Of a stretch of 64,000 nucleotides of DNA, positions 26,221-37,329 are shown piece after piece. This DNA is from Termitomyces sp. T153. Its lineage: Eukaryota > Basidiomycota > Agaricomycetes > Agaricales > Lyophyllaceae. The position numbers were made by a program, and so were the translations under genes. A model generated the notes under the pieces. It saw only the letters and a list, made by a program, of their open reading frames with translations. It was not told the DNA's origin and did not search any database. The stretch spans positions 620,001 through 684,000 of the forward strand of contig JACKQL020000017.1 in NCBI GenBank assembly GCA_018296165.2, read 5' to 3'. Every line of letters starts with the position of its first letter. Position 1 is the first letter of the stretch.

Positions 26221-28813
26221 GGTAGACAACGGATAGAAGCGGTCTGTCAGGGCTGCGATCATTTTTGACTTTTTGGCCCCCCCAAAAGAAAATTAGGAAG
26301 GAACATGGATAGAATACGCATAAAAATTAAAAAAAAGAACCCCTCGAAATTTCTCCTATCATGTGACTAAAATCCACTTTTGAGAAAAGTAAAAAAAAAA
26401 GGTTTGAATGTGCAGCGAGCTGAACATGCTGTTCATAAATAAAAATCTCATCGGCACATTCCTGCTAACATCATGATGCAACTTGGTATCCTTCAGAATT
26501 CACATACTTAGTTGTCTATTTCGACGGTCCTGCTCATATCTGTTGATTAGATTTCACTAAATAAAGGAATTCAGGGGTCATCAGAACCCTGAAGGTCCAA
26601 AATCCAGTGTATCAAATTTTTTCCAAGCCTAGAACATTGGAACATGGTTGTGTTTGCCTGAAAGCTCTCGTTGATTCCGATAATTTTCAGACTTTGATCT
26701 TTGTTTTCAAAAGAGGTATAAAATTTCCTGATTTATGAGTGCCAAGAGGTCGGTTCTTAGTGTTTTTCCACCGTACTCAAATCTCAAGGGGATGACTAAT
26801 ACTGATATACACCGTGTCTGGAAATGCGTGACCACTCAAAGCCATTTGAGTGTGGTCATGACACCGAGTCATACGTATGCACTTTGTGGTCCTGCGCATG
26901 ACGACGTAGCTTCCGGGGCGGGACTCCGGGTGGCGTTGTCAGAAGACACAAACCATGAGACCGGGGTGCATATGTACGCATCATCGTCCAGCAATCCAGA
27001 TCCTTGCACATGCGCGTACCAATGCATGTATATACTCAACTCCGGGGTTTCAGATTAAAATTTCAATCACACATTTGAGCCACCCCGCAAAAGACCGTTT
27101 TTGCCGTTTCTGAATTCCCGCCCCCTAGAGGGTTTCAGGATCGTTTTGCGATTCCCCGCCGCTCCTTGCGGTTCCGGAAAAAATTCGGACGAGAGGGGAC
27201 CTACAACCCTCATTTATACATACCGATATTATGTACCTTATTTCTTGATTGCTCCCCTGTCGAGCCACGTGGTCCGTGGGTATGTGTGCTCGCGATGTGG
27301 CTCTGTGAGTCAGGGATACACATAGGGTGATTTGCCAAGTAAGCGAACTGAGCTAGGTATGCATTCTTGGCATAGTGAAGCCATGATCGTGCGGTGCAGG
27401 CATGAAATATTGGGGTAACTAGGTCTTGGTCCGATTGTAAGCGATGGACAGAGAGAATGGAAATGGGGCATGATTCGCTTATCGGAAGGTTACATACGAG
27501 AATGAGAACGACGCAGGGATTTATAACTCCATAGGAGAGTCACGGAAGGGTAGCCAGGAGTAGAAAATAATTTGACAGTATTAAGGCGAGCTGAGCTGGG
27601 AATGCAGTCTTGGACAAAGCTGAATAATGCTAGCGTGGGTTTGAAGGGCTCCTGTAACTAGGGACAGTCAGTATGGAGATGTGGAGCATGGGTGTGCTTA
27701 GCAGCGGGTGACGGACGACACAGGGTATTAGATCTGTGTCCAGAGTATGCATGATAGGCGTCAGACGAATGAAGGTTGACAGGAACAGCGAGTGATACAT
27801 GGAAGCAAAGACAGATCAAATATACGTCAATTGACGTTGATAATCTAGCCGTTATTAAGGTGAAACAAAATTCTTCTTTTTACAAATTCAAGAAAATGAA
27901 GAAACCCCTCCTGAGTGTTGCATTGTCAAGAGCTAGGTATTGATACGTGGTACACTGCTTCAGATCTGGGTAGTCTGGACCGAGGGGGACACAGATTGCG
28001 CGTGAATTGGCCTAGCATGGTAGAAGGCGAGAGGGGGAATAAGAATGCGATGGCGCTGATAGTATGCATTATATACATGGATTGACTTTGGCGCATGACC
28101 GTCCGGAAGCGGGTGGAATGAGTAGCTAGAAATTTAACTTTTGAACTTTGAGAGGTTAAATGGTATGGGAAATTTGGCATGGGCCCCACGAGACGCAAGC
28201 GTTCTTCATGCCGAGCACAGAATTAATATCGGGGTGTGTATATTTTCAATGAGTTCCTGGGGGCTTTGGATCTAACTTGGAAGGTGTCCGCAAAAAACCC
28301 TGTCCAGAGGCCACTGGAAACGTCCAGACGCACGTTCCAGAGTGTAAGAGAAGCACGGCATGTCGATCCCGGTCGCAAAGAACCCGGGAAACCAGGAAAA
28401 CGGCAACCATTCGGAGGACGTCTGTCTTTCAAGCCGGTGCTGCCGTTAGAAAAATACTTTCCTGTTGAGGTTTAAATGGAAAATAATCAGGGGGGTTGCC
28501 TTACGAGTCGGGTCGATTTTAGACCTTTTTCTATTTGGATCTATTTATGGTCGACGCTCTGGTCTCTCTCCCTGAGGCCATTTCTGCAACTTCGTTCTCA
28601 ACTACCAAGATATTTTACCGAATAAAATATATCGCAGGACGTTGTATATGTACATAGATAGCAAATTCTGAGGCGTAAGTCCATTTTGAAAGCGACGGCT
28701 CCGAGGGAAATTCAAACTCCGGCTGAAACGCGTGTGAAGATTGTCGGCTGTTGTTTGGTAGTAGGACTCCAACCACTGCCAGTCCGCAAAATAACAATCG
28801 GAGGGCAAGACCC
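26221..28813. other. Gene-poor region with an isolated repeat fragment
   Basis: The first 500 bp are A-rich and contain homopolymer runs. A diverged piece of the tandem unit reappears at about 26775-26925. The stretch 27340-27760 contains two loosely similar blocks (gagct.ggtatgcattcttgg and gctgggaatgcagtcttgg), which may be an old duplication. The last 300 bp are the promoter of the Rap1-like gene. Confidence 0.5.
26775..26925. repeat. Diverged orphan copy of the tandem-array unit with an intact inverted repeat
   Basis: The block from actcaaatctcaagg to gacgtagcttcc matches the tail part of the array units about 0.9 kb upstream. It contains an inverted repeat at 26830-26857: gaccactcaaa, spacer gcca, then tttgagtgtggtc. 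Confidence 0.7.
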
Positions 28814-31532
28814 ATGGCACCAGCGCGTTCTTCGATCCGCCATCCCGACCAAAATAATGACCAACGTCCGTCCGTAGTTCCACAAAATATTGACCTCAAT
28901 GTGAACCCTGAGCTTTTTCTCGACCCCATGCTCGGTACGCCCCTGGCCATGTACATCGAGAAGGATGTGCAGGACAAGGATACCCTTGTCGAGCTCATAC
29001 CGGTGGGTTTGTTATTCTGGTCTAACTTGTGGCGTGGTTGAGTCTCGTTTGTCGCCACAATGAAAATCTTATATCTTTCCCTAGAAATATGGTGGGACAG
29101 TCTCTCCAGGTTATAGCGGTGTTCCATACATCTTAGGTTCGTCATGGTCTTTAAGCGCGGTGATAAATATGAAAGGAGGTCATAGTCGATCCGCACAAGG
29201 TGTCGGGGCAAAATCTTTGGCGACAATACGCAGGCAAGAAGGGCAAAATCGTCCTCGACTCGCGTTGGGTGCACGAATGCATCAAGGCCAATGCGCTGCA
29301 GACATTCCACACCAATTGGGCAGACTGCAAAGTCACCGGCACCGAAGTGTACGTGCACATTAGCAGTGTAACTGCAGTGCATTTTCTCATGCACCCATAG
29401 TATTACACCCGCTGCAGAACCTCCACCTGTACCTGCACCCGTCCCCGTCTCCGCACCTGCACCCGTCACGTCCACCTCAGCTACCGTTGAAACAAGGGGC
29501 ACCACCCGAAAACGTACGCGCACCAATGGATCCGACCCTGTACCCCGCCAGGTCCAGCCGCCGCCGCCGCAACACGCCATCCATCCACAAGTCATGACAC
29601 CCATGACTGTCAGTTCCATCGTCGAAGCACAAAATAACTACCCATATCATCCCGTTTACGACCCCTCCATGCACCCGCCACGGTCCATGGCGCCCGCGGC
29701 GGCTCCCCAGACATGGCAGGCATCTGGCGCGATTGCGCCTCAACAAACGCGCCTTGATCAGCCTCCCATGGCTTCGCTTATACCGCCTGCACAGTACCCG
29801 GATGATGGATGGGAGCGCTACGGCCAGCCTCCGCATCCTGTAGACCCGATTGGCTCGCCGCCAAGTGTATATTATAATAGATATCGTGAGGACCAGGGGT
29901 GGGCTGCCGGTGCACACGCGTATTACGATCCATCAGCGGTATGGTCCTGTCAGATATCAATTTCTTCGTTGGTGTTGATTGAGGGGTGCGTATCTCTAGT
30001 ACGAACAGACATATCAACAACAACAATATATCGAAGAACCACCTGCGGATGGTAACGCCACTGCAGGTCCGTCAACTGCTCCATCTGTCGAGCTGGCAGA
30101 AAAGAGGGGTCGTAAACGAACGCGAGCACAGGTACTTGTTCACATAGATATCTATATGGAGCCCCTTCTTCAATATACTTTGGACAGCCTACACCTGCGA
30201 CTCCGGCTGCTGCTCTAGTTGCTAACAAGAACCCACCAGCAAGGTCACCCACTCCGCCTTCACGTGTGATCAAGAGTACATATGGAGGGAACCTGTTTAC
30301 ATCAGACGACGTGTTGTATCTGAAGAAATACATTGATTATTGTCAGGAACAAGGTTTAGTTCTCAGGTAATGTCACTCGCTTATTGAAGATCTGGGAAAC
30401 AATTGACGTTATCATTATCGTGGAAGTCTCCGGGAAATTTGCGAGCGCATCGCTGTCAAGGTTAGCCGTTAAATCCTCCTCATTTCTCATGCCTATCTGC
30501 TATCATTCTAATTCGATGCTTTCATCACATCCAGGCTCCTCATCACACGTTAGTAGAAAATCTATCATTTGAAGATTCATACTGATAGATCCTTCCTCAT
30601 CCATATAACACAGTTTCTACTCATGGCGTCGTTATTGCAATAAACATCAGATTCGGCTGGGAGGATACGTGATGAACCTTGATCGCTCAGAGTCGCCCAT
30701 TCTGGAAGATGAACAAGAGATCGAAGAGGAGGGAATGATGCACTCGGGACCGGGAGGACCAATGGCGACGCCTTCGCAACGGATGGATCCCATTCCGCCG
30801 AGAAATAGGTCACCGACGCCACCGCGCGCGCTGTTCAGGAGCACAACTGGCAAAGGCGTGGCGTTTACAGATGAGGATGTCACTTTCTTACGGCGGTTCA
30901 TGGATTATCGGAAGTGCGTCAAGATTTCTGTGCTGTTCTGTTTTATCAAAAACGACATTTTGGAGATGAGTGTCGGGCTGTGGTGCTGATTCTTGTCTAT
31001 CCCAGGTCGCAGGGACGACTCGATATGGTTGCTTTCTGGAAAGATGTAGCAAATAAGGTACGTTATATACGTAAGTAACGGCATGATCACCATCTAATGT
31101 TATGTCAATCTCAATCTACCAGGCTCCACATCACTCTCGTGCATCATGGATGAAGTTCTGGCGACGGCATAAACATGAATTCAGTGCAGATGAGACTACG
31201 GAGCCACCACCTCCTGCGCCCGAGAAAAAGATGCGGTATAGTCGAGAGGACGACATTCTCCTCGCGCGGTATTTTGCTTCTAAACCAGAAGGCACGTCAG
31301 ATAAGATCTTTCAGATCTTCGGAAGGATGGTACGTATACCATCTATCATTTTACAGCATCTATCATGGCTGATTATGGCTTCTTCTGCTTGGTTATCTGT
31401 TCTTGTTCGTGATGTGTATTTCAGTACCCACATCATCCGTGGAAGGGATGGCAGGAGCATCATCGGATACACAAAACCAAAATCGACCATTTTATACAGA
31501 TGTTGGCAAATGGAGAGAATCTAGACACATAG
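28814..31532 (+). CDS. Rap1-like telomere protein (BRCT plus three Rap1-type Myb domains)
   Basis: Twelve exons: 28814-29002, 29085-29136, 29186-29348, 29401-29938, 30000-30131, 30188-30366, 30427-30460, 30535-30548, 30614-30913, 31006-31057, 31123-31329 and 31425-31532. They sum to 1968 nt, or 655 residues. Near residues 50-130 is a BRCT domain (LIPKYGGTVSPGY, YAGKKGKIVLDSRWVHECI). A long Pro/Ala-rich linker follows. Then come three Myb-like repeats of Rap1 type: FTSDDVLYLKKYIDY with REICERIAVKAPHHTFYSW; FTDEDVTFLRRFMDY with LDMVAFWKDVANKAPHHSR; and YSREDDILLARYFAS with RMYPHHPWKGWQEHH. Rap1 proteins sit at chromosome ends as part of the telomere-capping complex. BRCT plus Rap1-Myb is the diagnostic layout, but three Myb copies and no obvious C-terminal RCT domain are notable. 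Exon 8 is only 14 nt. ATG 28751 is an in-frame alternative start. Confidence 0.85.
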
Positions 31533-31723
31533 CTACGGCTCCAATGACAATGATTTCTGTTATCTGATAACTAGGCAACAGATAAGATCTTCAGTATCAG
31601 ATGTTCCAACGACCTGACTCGGTGTCCTGGTATCCATCTATCTTACAAATCACCGTACGAACCATCGTATAACACCACTACGTACACTTGAACTTACCGT
31701 AACTACAGATCGTACGTCAGGAG

Positions 31724-33303
31724 ATGCCGGAGTACCTCACTCAACAACAAATTGATCAGGTTTGTCGCTCGAACCTGTGTTTAATGAACCAGCTCATATC
31801 AATCCTTGGATGCTTTTCACAGTTCCATCAGAACGGGTGAGTTCTGTTGATATTCAATGGCGTCGACACAAGAGTACCGTGGGGCCCTGGGCGGCATTAT
31901 GTAGGGGAATGGAAGACATTGACATTGATATTATTGCGATCACTTTAGGTATTTACTTATCCCTGGGTTCCTACGTCCATATGAAACGGACACGCTTCTG
32001 GCACGCGCGAAACAACTTCTTGAGGAGTTTAATTTGGATGATCATCCCTTGGTACGTATAGTCTTTGTACATGCGGTATGGATTTGGGGCTAACGCTGAC
32101 TATTGTACGCTGTGGTGCATCAATTGTGTATGATATATAGACGAAGTTTACCACGAGCGACAAGAATCATGTTGGGGATGACTATTTTCTGAATTCTGGG
32201 GATAAGATGTCAGTACCCTATTACTCCACTGCTGAAAGAGACTTCGAAAAATGGACTGATCTAAGTTCGCAGCCGGTATTTCCTTGAGGAAGACGCAGTG
32301 GATGAAAATGGGCAGTTGACGAGAGAGAAGTCGAAGGCAGTGAATAAGATTGGACATGGTGATGCTTTGTTCAAGCTGAAGACGTGAGTTTTCTGTATCT
32401 GACCCTTTGCCTTGAAGCGCTACACGAGTTGGATCCTGTCTTCCGAAAGGTCACACTTGAGGATGAACGATTGAAGACTCTAGTGAAGGACCTGAAGTTC
32501 CATAGAGATCCAGTTGGTGAGTTCAATGGCTGATTAGAAGGGACTTTTTTTGACGTTATGCGCTAATCAGCTCTTCAATCAATGATAATAACGAAGCAGA
32601 CTCAAATTGGAGGCGCAGGTACATATACTTTTATCTCATAAATTGTTGATTTACGGGGAGTGCTTGTTGGTGACAGTGCCAGAACACAACGATTCGTGAG
32701 TAGTCAGCTATTTTCTTGAGTATGTTGGGCATTTTGAGCAACGTGTCTCGTCGGCTTTTTAGCACATTTCTTGTAAGTGATGTCTCCTTATTGGTGTACC
32801 TGCCTTTCTTAGCTTCTTGATACTTATAGTACACTGATCCTCCAACGGCACTTGGGTTCTGGATTGCACTGGAGAAATGCACGCCCGATAATGGAGCGCT
32901 TTCTTTCCTTCCTGGATCACACTTTACGGCTCCAATCATGAAGCGATTCGTGCGTTTACCTGAAGGCGGGACAGGTTTCGAACAATTGGTTCCACATGGT
33001 GTGGAGATGCCGCTTCAGACCGGAAGGTACATCTTGGAGGCGTGCAACCCAGGTACAAGTCCTATATTGGTGACAGTATGCAAGCCTGCTGAATCTTTTA
33101 CAGGAGACCTTGTCTTGATTCATGGTTCGGTGCTACACAAGTCCGAACGCAATACCAGCCCTCATACACGATTTGCGTACACTTTTCACATGATTGACTC
33201 GCCTCCGTACGCATTGTACGATCACAAGAACTGGTTGCAGCCGACGCCAGAGATGCCGTTCTCTCATATACTGGATGCTCCAAATGTAGTGGTTGAAGTG
33301 TAG
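31724..33303 (+). CDS. Phytanoyl-CoA dioxygenase family protein (PhyH/PHYHD1-like)
   Basis: Eleven exons: 31724-31759, 31823-31836, 31949-32051, 32141-32208, 32273-32358, 32418-32516, 32571-32618, 32677-32695, 32763-32772, 32830-33052 and 33104-33303, totalling 906 nt, or 301 residues. It is an Fe(II)/2-oxoglutarate oxygenase: the HxD iron ligands lie in VPEHNDSTFLYTDPP, the distal histidine in DLVLIHGSVLHKS, and the 2-oxoglutarate arginine in HTRFAYTFH. GFWIALEKCTPDNGAL is the typical core strand. The N-terminus, MPEYLTQQQIDQFHQNGYLLI, is full length. Family members hydroxylate phytanoyl-CoA or related lipids in peroxisomes; the last residues do not show a clear peroxisomal targeting tripeptide, and the substrate is unknown. 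Exons of 14, 19 and 10 nt occur. It begins only 191 bp after the Rap1-like gene on the same strand. Confidence 0.92.
32763..32772 (+). other. 10-nt microexon of the PhyH gene
   Basis: The exon cacatttctt is flanked by a tttttag acceptor and a gtaagt donor. It joins EHNDS to YTDPPTALGF through TFL, beside the iron-binding HxD motif. Removing it would both shift frame and break the conserved segment. Confidence 0.8.
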
Positions 33304-33520
33304 ATTCAGTGGCCTGAACATACTTTAACATTAACGCAATAATCTATGTACCGGTTTCGCTGTCATCGGAAGGTTTGATGACTTTTACCTGCCACTAGGA
33401 TCGTGAGATTCTGTGTCTGGAGAGTTGCTGTCATACTACTTTCTGGGCCTTCGATGGTCCATGCATTATGTAATCCGGCGGCGAGGACTCCTCTTTGGTG
33501 TTGGGATACCGTAACTATAT

Positions 33521-33580
33521 CTATAACATCTGACCTCTGACCATAACATCCGACCTCTAACTATAACATCTGACCTCTGA
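33521..33580. repeat. 20-bp minisatellite, three copies, just upstream of the F-box gene
   Basis: Three adjacent 20-bp units start at 33521, 33541 and 33561. Units 1 and 3 are identical (ctataacatctgacctctga) and unit 2 differs at three positions. The array ends 8 bp before the predicted start codon at 33589, so it lies in the leader or core promoter. Confidence 0.88.
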
Positions 33581-33588
33581 CCATCACC

Positions 33589-35676
33589 ATGTTCTGGCTC
33601 ACCTCTAGTCCACATCCTCTCCGACAATCTCTCCTTACGCAGGCACCTGGCGACCTCCTCATCGAGATTGCTCTGGCTTTGGAGTCTCAAGTAGATGTTT
33701 TGAGTCTCTGCTTGACTGTGAGACATAGATTTATCTCTTCCTAGTGCTGATGTCGACCTTTAATCAAGTCTTCTTACATATACTTCCATGCCGCTTCTGT
33801 TCTTTATGAATCTGTCATCCTGAAAGGCCTTGAACAATGTACTTCAACGCTCTCGATGCTTTCAGGCCGGCCAGACATTGCACGACACGTTCGCAAACTA
33901 TTCATCAGGCCTCGATCGAGCTGTGATTGCAAACAGGGTGTCGCCTTTAGTTCGCTAGCGTCAGCTGCCGTGCGGGATGCTGCGGCCACCCAATATCTAG
34001 ACGCTCTCACAAAGTTTATTTGGGATGCCGATGAGAAGCCGTATCATGAGGACATGTGGTTCGCCTTGAGGATAGGGTGAGTGTCGCTAACCGTCGTAAT
34101 ACCCGACAACGTTGACCCTAGCTACTCTTTTCATCTTCGTCATCATTAGCTGCCCTCAGCTCCGCTATATTGGGACTTCTGTCGGAAGATACCTCCCAGC
34201 ACACAATAGTCATGTAATCTTGTTTTTAGATACTGAATCAGGGGTTGACTGCTTTTTTTTAGCTGTTTGATTTCATTAATCTCACTGGGTTCTCGCTTAC
34301 TTTGAAGCCCGGTTTTTATGATGCTCATATGGATACATTTTTTGATGGTACGTGCCATGACTCACCTTAAGTTCAATCATCAACACCAATTTTCTAGAGG
34401 ACAGAGCATCATCAAGGCAGATGTGGGACATGCTCATTCTTCGATGTCCTAACCTTCAAGAACTGATCATCGAAGGAGTATCGTCACTGCCGACTGATAT
34501 TCACGCACTGGTCCATGGTAGATGGATGAAACTGCGTAAACTTGTCCTAGGGGACGTTTCCATCGATTGTACACCTCTGCCTCCAGACATGCCGGATAAG
34601 AGGCCTTTCATCACATTCCTAGAAGCTCATTCAGGTCTAGAAAGCCTGAGTCTCTCAAAATATACCATCCTTCCCCAGCATCTGAGCAGTATAGATCCTG
34701 ATTCCCTCCATATAACGTCCTTTACAGGCACATTACAACAGCTACAGGCCATGCCCTACCTCCGAAATTATCTCAAGTCTGTGACGTTCCGCGATCCAAT
34801 GCTGACGCGCGAGGTCTCTACGCAGGCCGTATCGGCACTTTTACAGAGCTTACCGCATTTAATGGAGCTGAAAATATCCTTCATTCTTAATTCAATGTAT
34901 GATAGCGGGAATCTATTGCGCTCACTCATGGTGGCATGCCCTCGTCTTCGTCACCTGGATCTGACATGCGGCAACAAACCCTCGTTCCAAATGGTATGTC
35001 GTCAGTTCCCTTTCCCGAACTAATAATCCACTTCGATCTTGGATCTCAAACACAGGACACATTTTCTAAGACCGTCCGCGGTTTTCCCAAACTTCAATCA
35101 CTCCACCTCACAGTCGTCAAATACCCAGGAGATGAGCCCCTCTCCGCCGGTGCGGCACGCATCGCAAAAGCCAACCCCCGTCTCACCAAATTCGAACTCA
35201 CATTCATCCCGCCTACCTACCCCCTTTCCCTCCCCTTCTCTCTTCCGCACCCGCCCTTCCCCTTATCCGCTCGTTCCACAGGCTCTTTTGAGCTCACGAC
35301 CGATCGTCACGGGCTCCCACTCACCCTCCTCGGCTTTGAACACTCCCGGCTCGTCTGGCCCTGGGGGCTAGGCGTTTCTTCCTCTTCATGTCGATACGTC
35401 AGTGACCTTCGCCCGCTCAGCGCGCCAGGGCGGCGGAAGACCGGGTGGCGCGGTATGTTGGGGCTCCTGGTGGAGTGCTCGTTTGCGGGTGAGGAGATGA
35501 GAATGATCGTTTTTTGTGGATTGTTGGTGTCGCTCGCGATATGGGGGTTCTTAGTGCATCGGACAAAGGCTGGTAGTCTTAGTGAAGTGATGCGGGTTGT
35601 GGAGATACAGAGGCTTCCGGCAGTGCAGGGCATGTTGAGTTCTGCGCCTGTGGCTAGAATACAGGTGACGGCGTGA
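33589..35676 (+). CDS. F-box-like / leucine-rich repeat protein
   Basis: Six exons: 33589-33717, 33769-34076, 34150-34213, 34263-34347, 34398-34993 and 35056-35676. They sum to 1803 nt, or 600 residues. The N-terminus has a short F-box-like helix (APGDLLIEIALALESQ, VLSLCLT). The middle has irregular leucine-rich repeats such as CPNLQELIIEGVSSL, LRKLVLGDV, GLESLSLSKYTILP, LPHLMELKISF and CPRLRHLDLTCG. The C-terminal 200 residues change character: they are Pro/Ser-rich, then contain one hydrophobic segment, MIVFCGLLVSLAIWGFL, which could be a membrane anchor. F-box proteins of this type are present in large numbers in Agaricomycetes and act as substrate adaptors of SCF ubiquitin ligases; the target is unknown. 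A 20-bp minisatellite abuts the start. Confidence 0.82.
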
Positions 35677-37329
35677 GTTGGAGTTGAAGAGGATCAATTT
35701 ACGGGGAGGCGGCTTGGTCTTTTGTCATTGCTTTCAGTGTATGACTATGGAATTCTCGGTTTTGTAATTTATTGTCTACCATACTGTACTTCTTGAATAT
35801 AATATGTATATCTAGGACGTCGCCCGTGAAGTTGATGATTCACAATTACTAACCCCTCCTGTACGGCGATGGATATGTCAATATTCACCGTGTTGTTTTC
35901 GATAATTTTTCGTCAATTAGTCATATCTTGCATAATGAGAGAGTGTGGAAGTTAAATGGGGGAAATTACCTCGAAACCGTCGAGTCCCTTCTTGACAACT
36001 TGCTGGCAAGTCGTTCACTCCCTAGTCATGTCTGCGGTTAAATGTCGAGGTCGACTGTCAACATGTTTTTGATCACAAAACGCGACGAGCGTTGGACGCG
36101 CCGAGAACACACGAATATTGAAATGTTGACTGCTGAGTATGGGCCGTTGACAAGCACGGTGAACCCGAGATCTAGAGAAATCCAGATATATATATCTATT
36201 CACTGATTTCTTTACGCATGTATATCACACTGATCACAGAGTTAGCGGACCGCCCCCTGCACGCATTTATAACACCGGAGGCATATTCCAGCTCACATAA
36301 TGAAAAATGACTTCAGGTCACTTGATCTATAGGTGTCTTGTATATGCTTTGGGCTTTTGTGCTTTTAATAATCTGTCTCAATCATCACCTTTGTCTATAT
36401 TTATGTTGTCACTTATGGTCATTGAAGTTAGTCATGAAGGTGGTCACTTAGAGATTTGTTGCATTTTGTAAGATCTATTCACAATCACTGCTTAACTTTC
36501 TTGATATTTCAGGTTAGCTGCACTTTCCATGAATACTCTAATTTTGCCTGATGCTATAGCTTTGTCGGATACACAAAAGTGGAAGATCAAGTTCAAAATG
36601 CATATACTTCAGATGGTAAGTTCAAACAAAGACTCAGAGGTTACAAAGGGTACAATTGTTGCATGATTAAGGCAAAGAATGGCATCACAATCACATTGAG
36701 GTGATTGCTCTCCTTGATCAAAAATATGAAGCAGTCAGTCCATATTGGGGATTTAAGCCAAAGGACTAAGTGAAGTCATGTATATTTGTTGTGAACTTCA
36801 CCAGGTGGTGATGTTCACCAATCCCTCTCTAGGTAAAGCATTTATCAATCTTGGGGGAATTTCCTCAGTTGACATTTCTTTAGTGGTAGATCACAGTGTC
36901 TCAAGTCATTTTATTTGATCTAGTTATTAACTATGTTCATCAGTCAAACTTCATTTTACCTATTAACCTCAACTTCCGCTATCTTGCATGAGTTACATAG
37001 CAAACAATCCCAAATCCATCAAACTTTCAGATCTCAAGACACAGTCCAAAACCCCTGACAGTTCAGAGCTGAGAGATGCTGAAAGAGTCAATGCCACACC
37101 TGAGCCTACAGCCTCTATTGCTAAGGATGGGTCCGAGTGTGCCATTGCCCAACAGCTTGAGGAACATGTTGAAGCCTTGTCACAAGGGAGAAATCAAGAT
37201 CTTTCACAGTTACCTTCATTGTCAAAACAAATTACAAGCACCAGCAGAGATAATCAATGGTAACCTTGTCCTTGACAATGTTGAGAAAAAGGGCCAAGGA
37301 GCAATGGCAATAAGCAAAATACCATGTAG
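35677..37329. other. Intergenic to transposon boundary
   Basis: This interval is the 3' flank of the F-box gene, then a change near 36240 to AT-rich, repeat-like sequence. A plus-strand frame at 36988-37263 (starting MSYIANNPKSIKLSDLK) is Gln/Glu/Ser-rich and continues loosely to about 37440 as a charged helical stretch (EEVKAELAKAQDDMAQQHGW). It may be a gag-like or other element fragment, but I do not recognise it. Confidence 0.4.

Noticed and set aside
36988..37263. 91-residue Gln/Ser-rich plus-strand frame as a host gene
   Set aside because: It sits in transposon-rich DNA, has no recognisable domain and runs into decayed sequence; more likely an element fragment.
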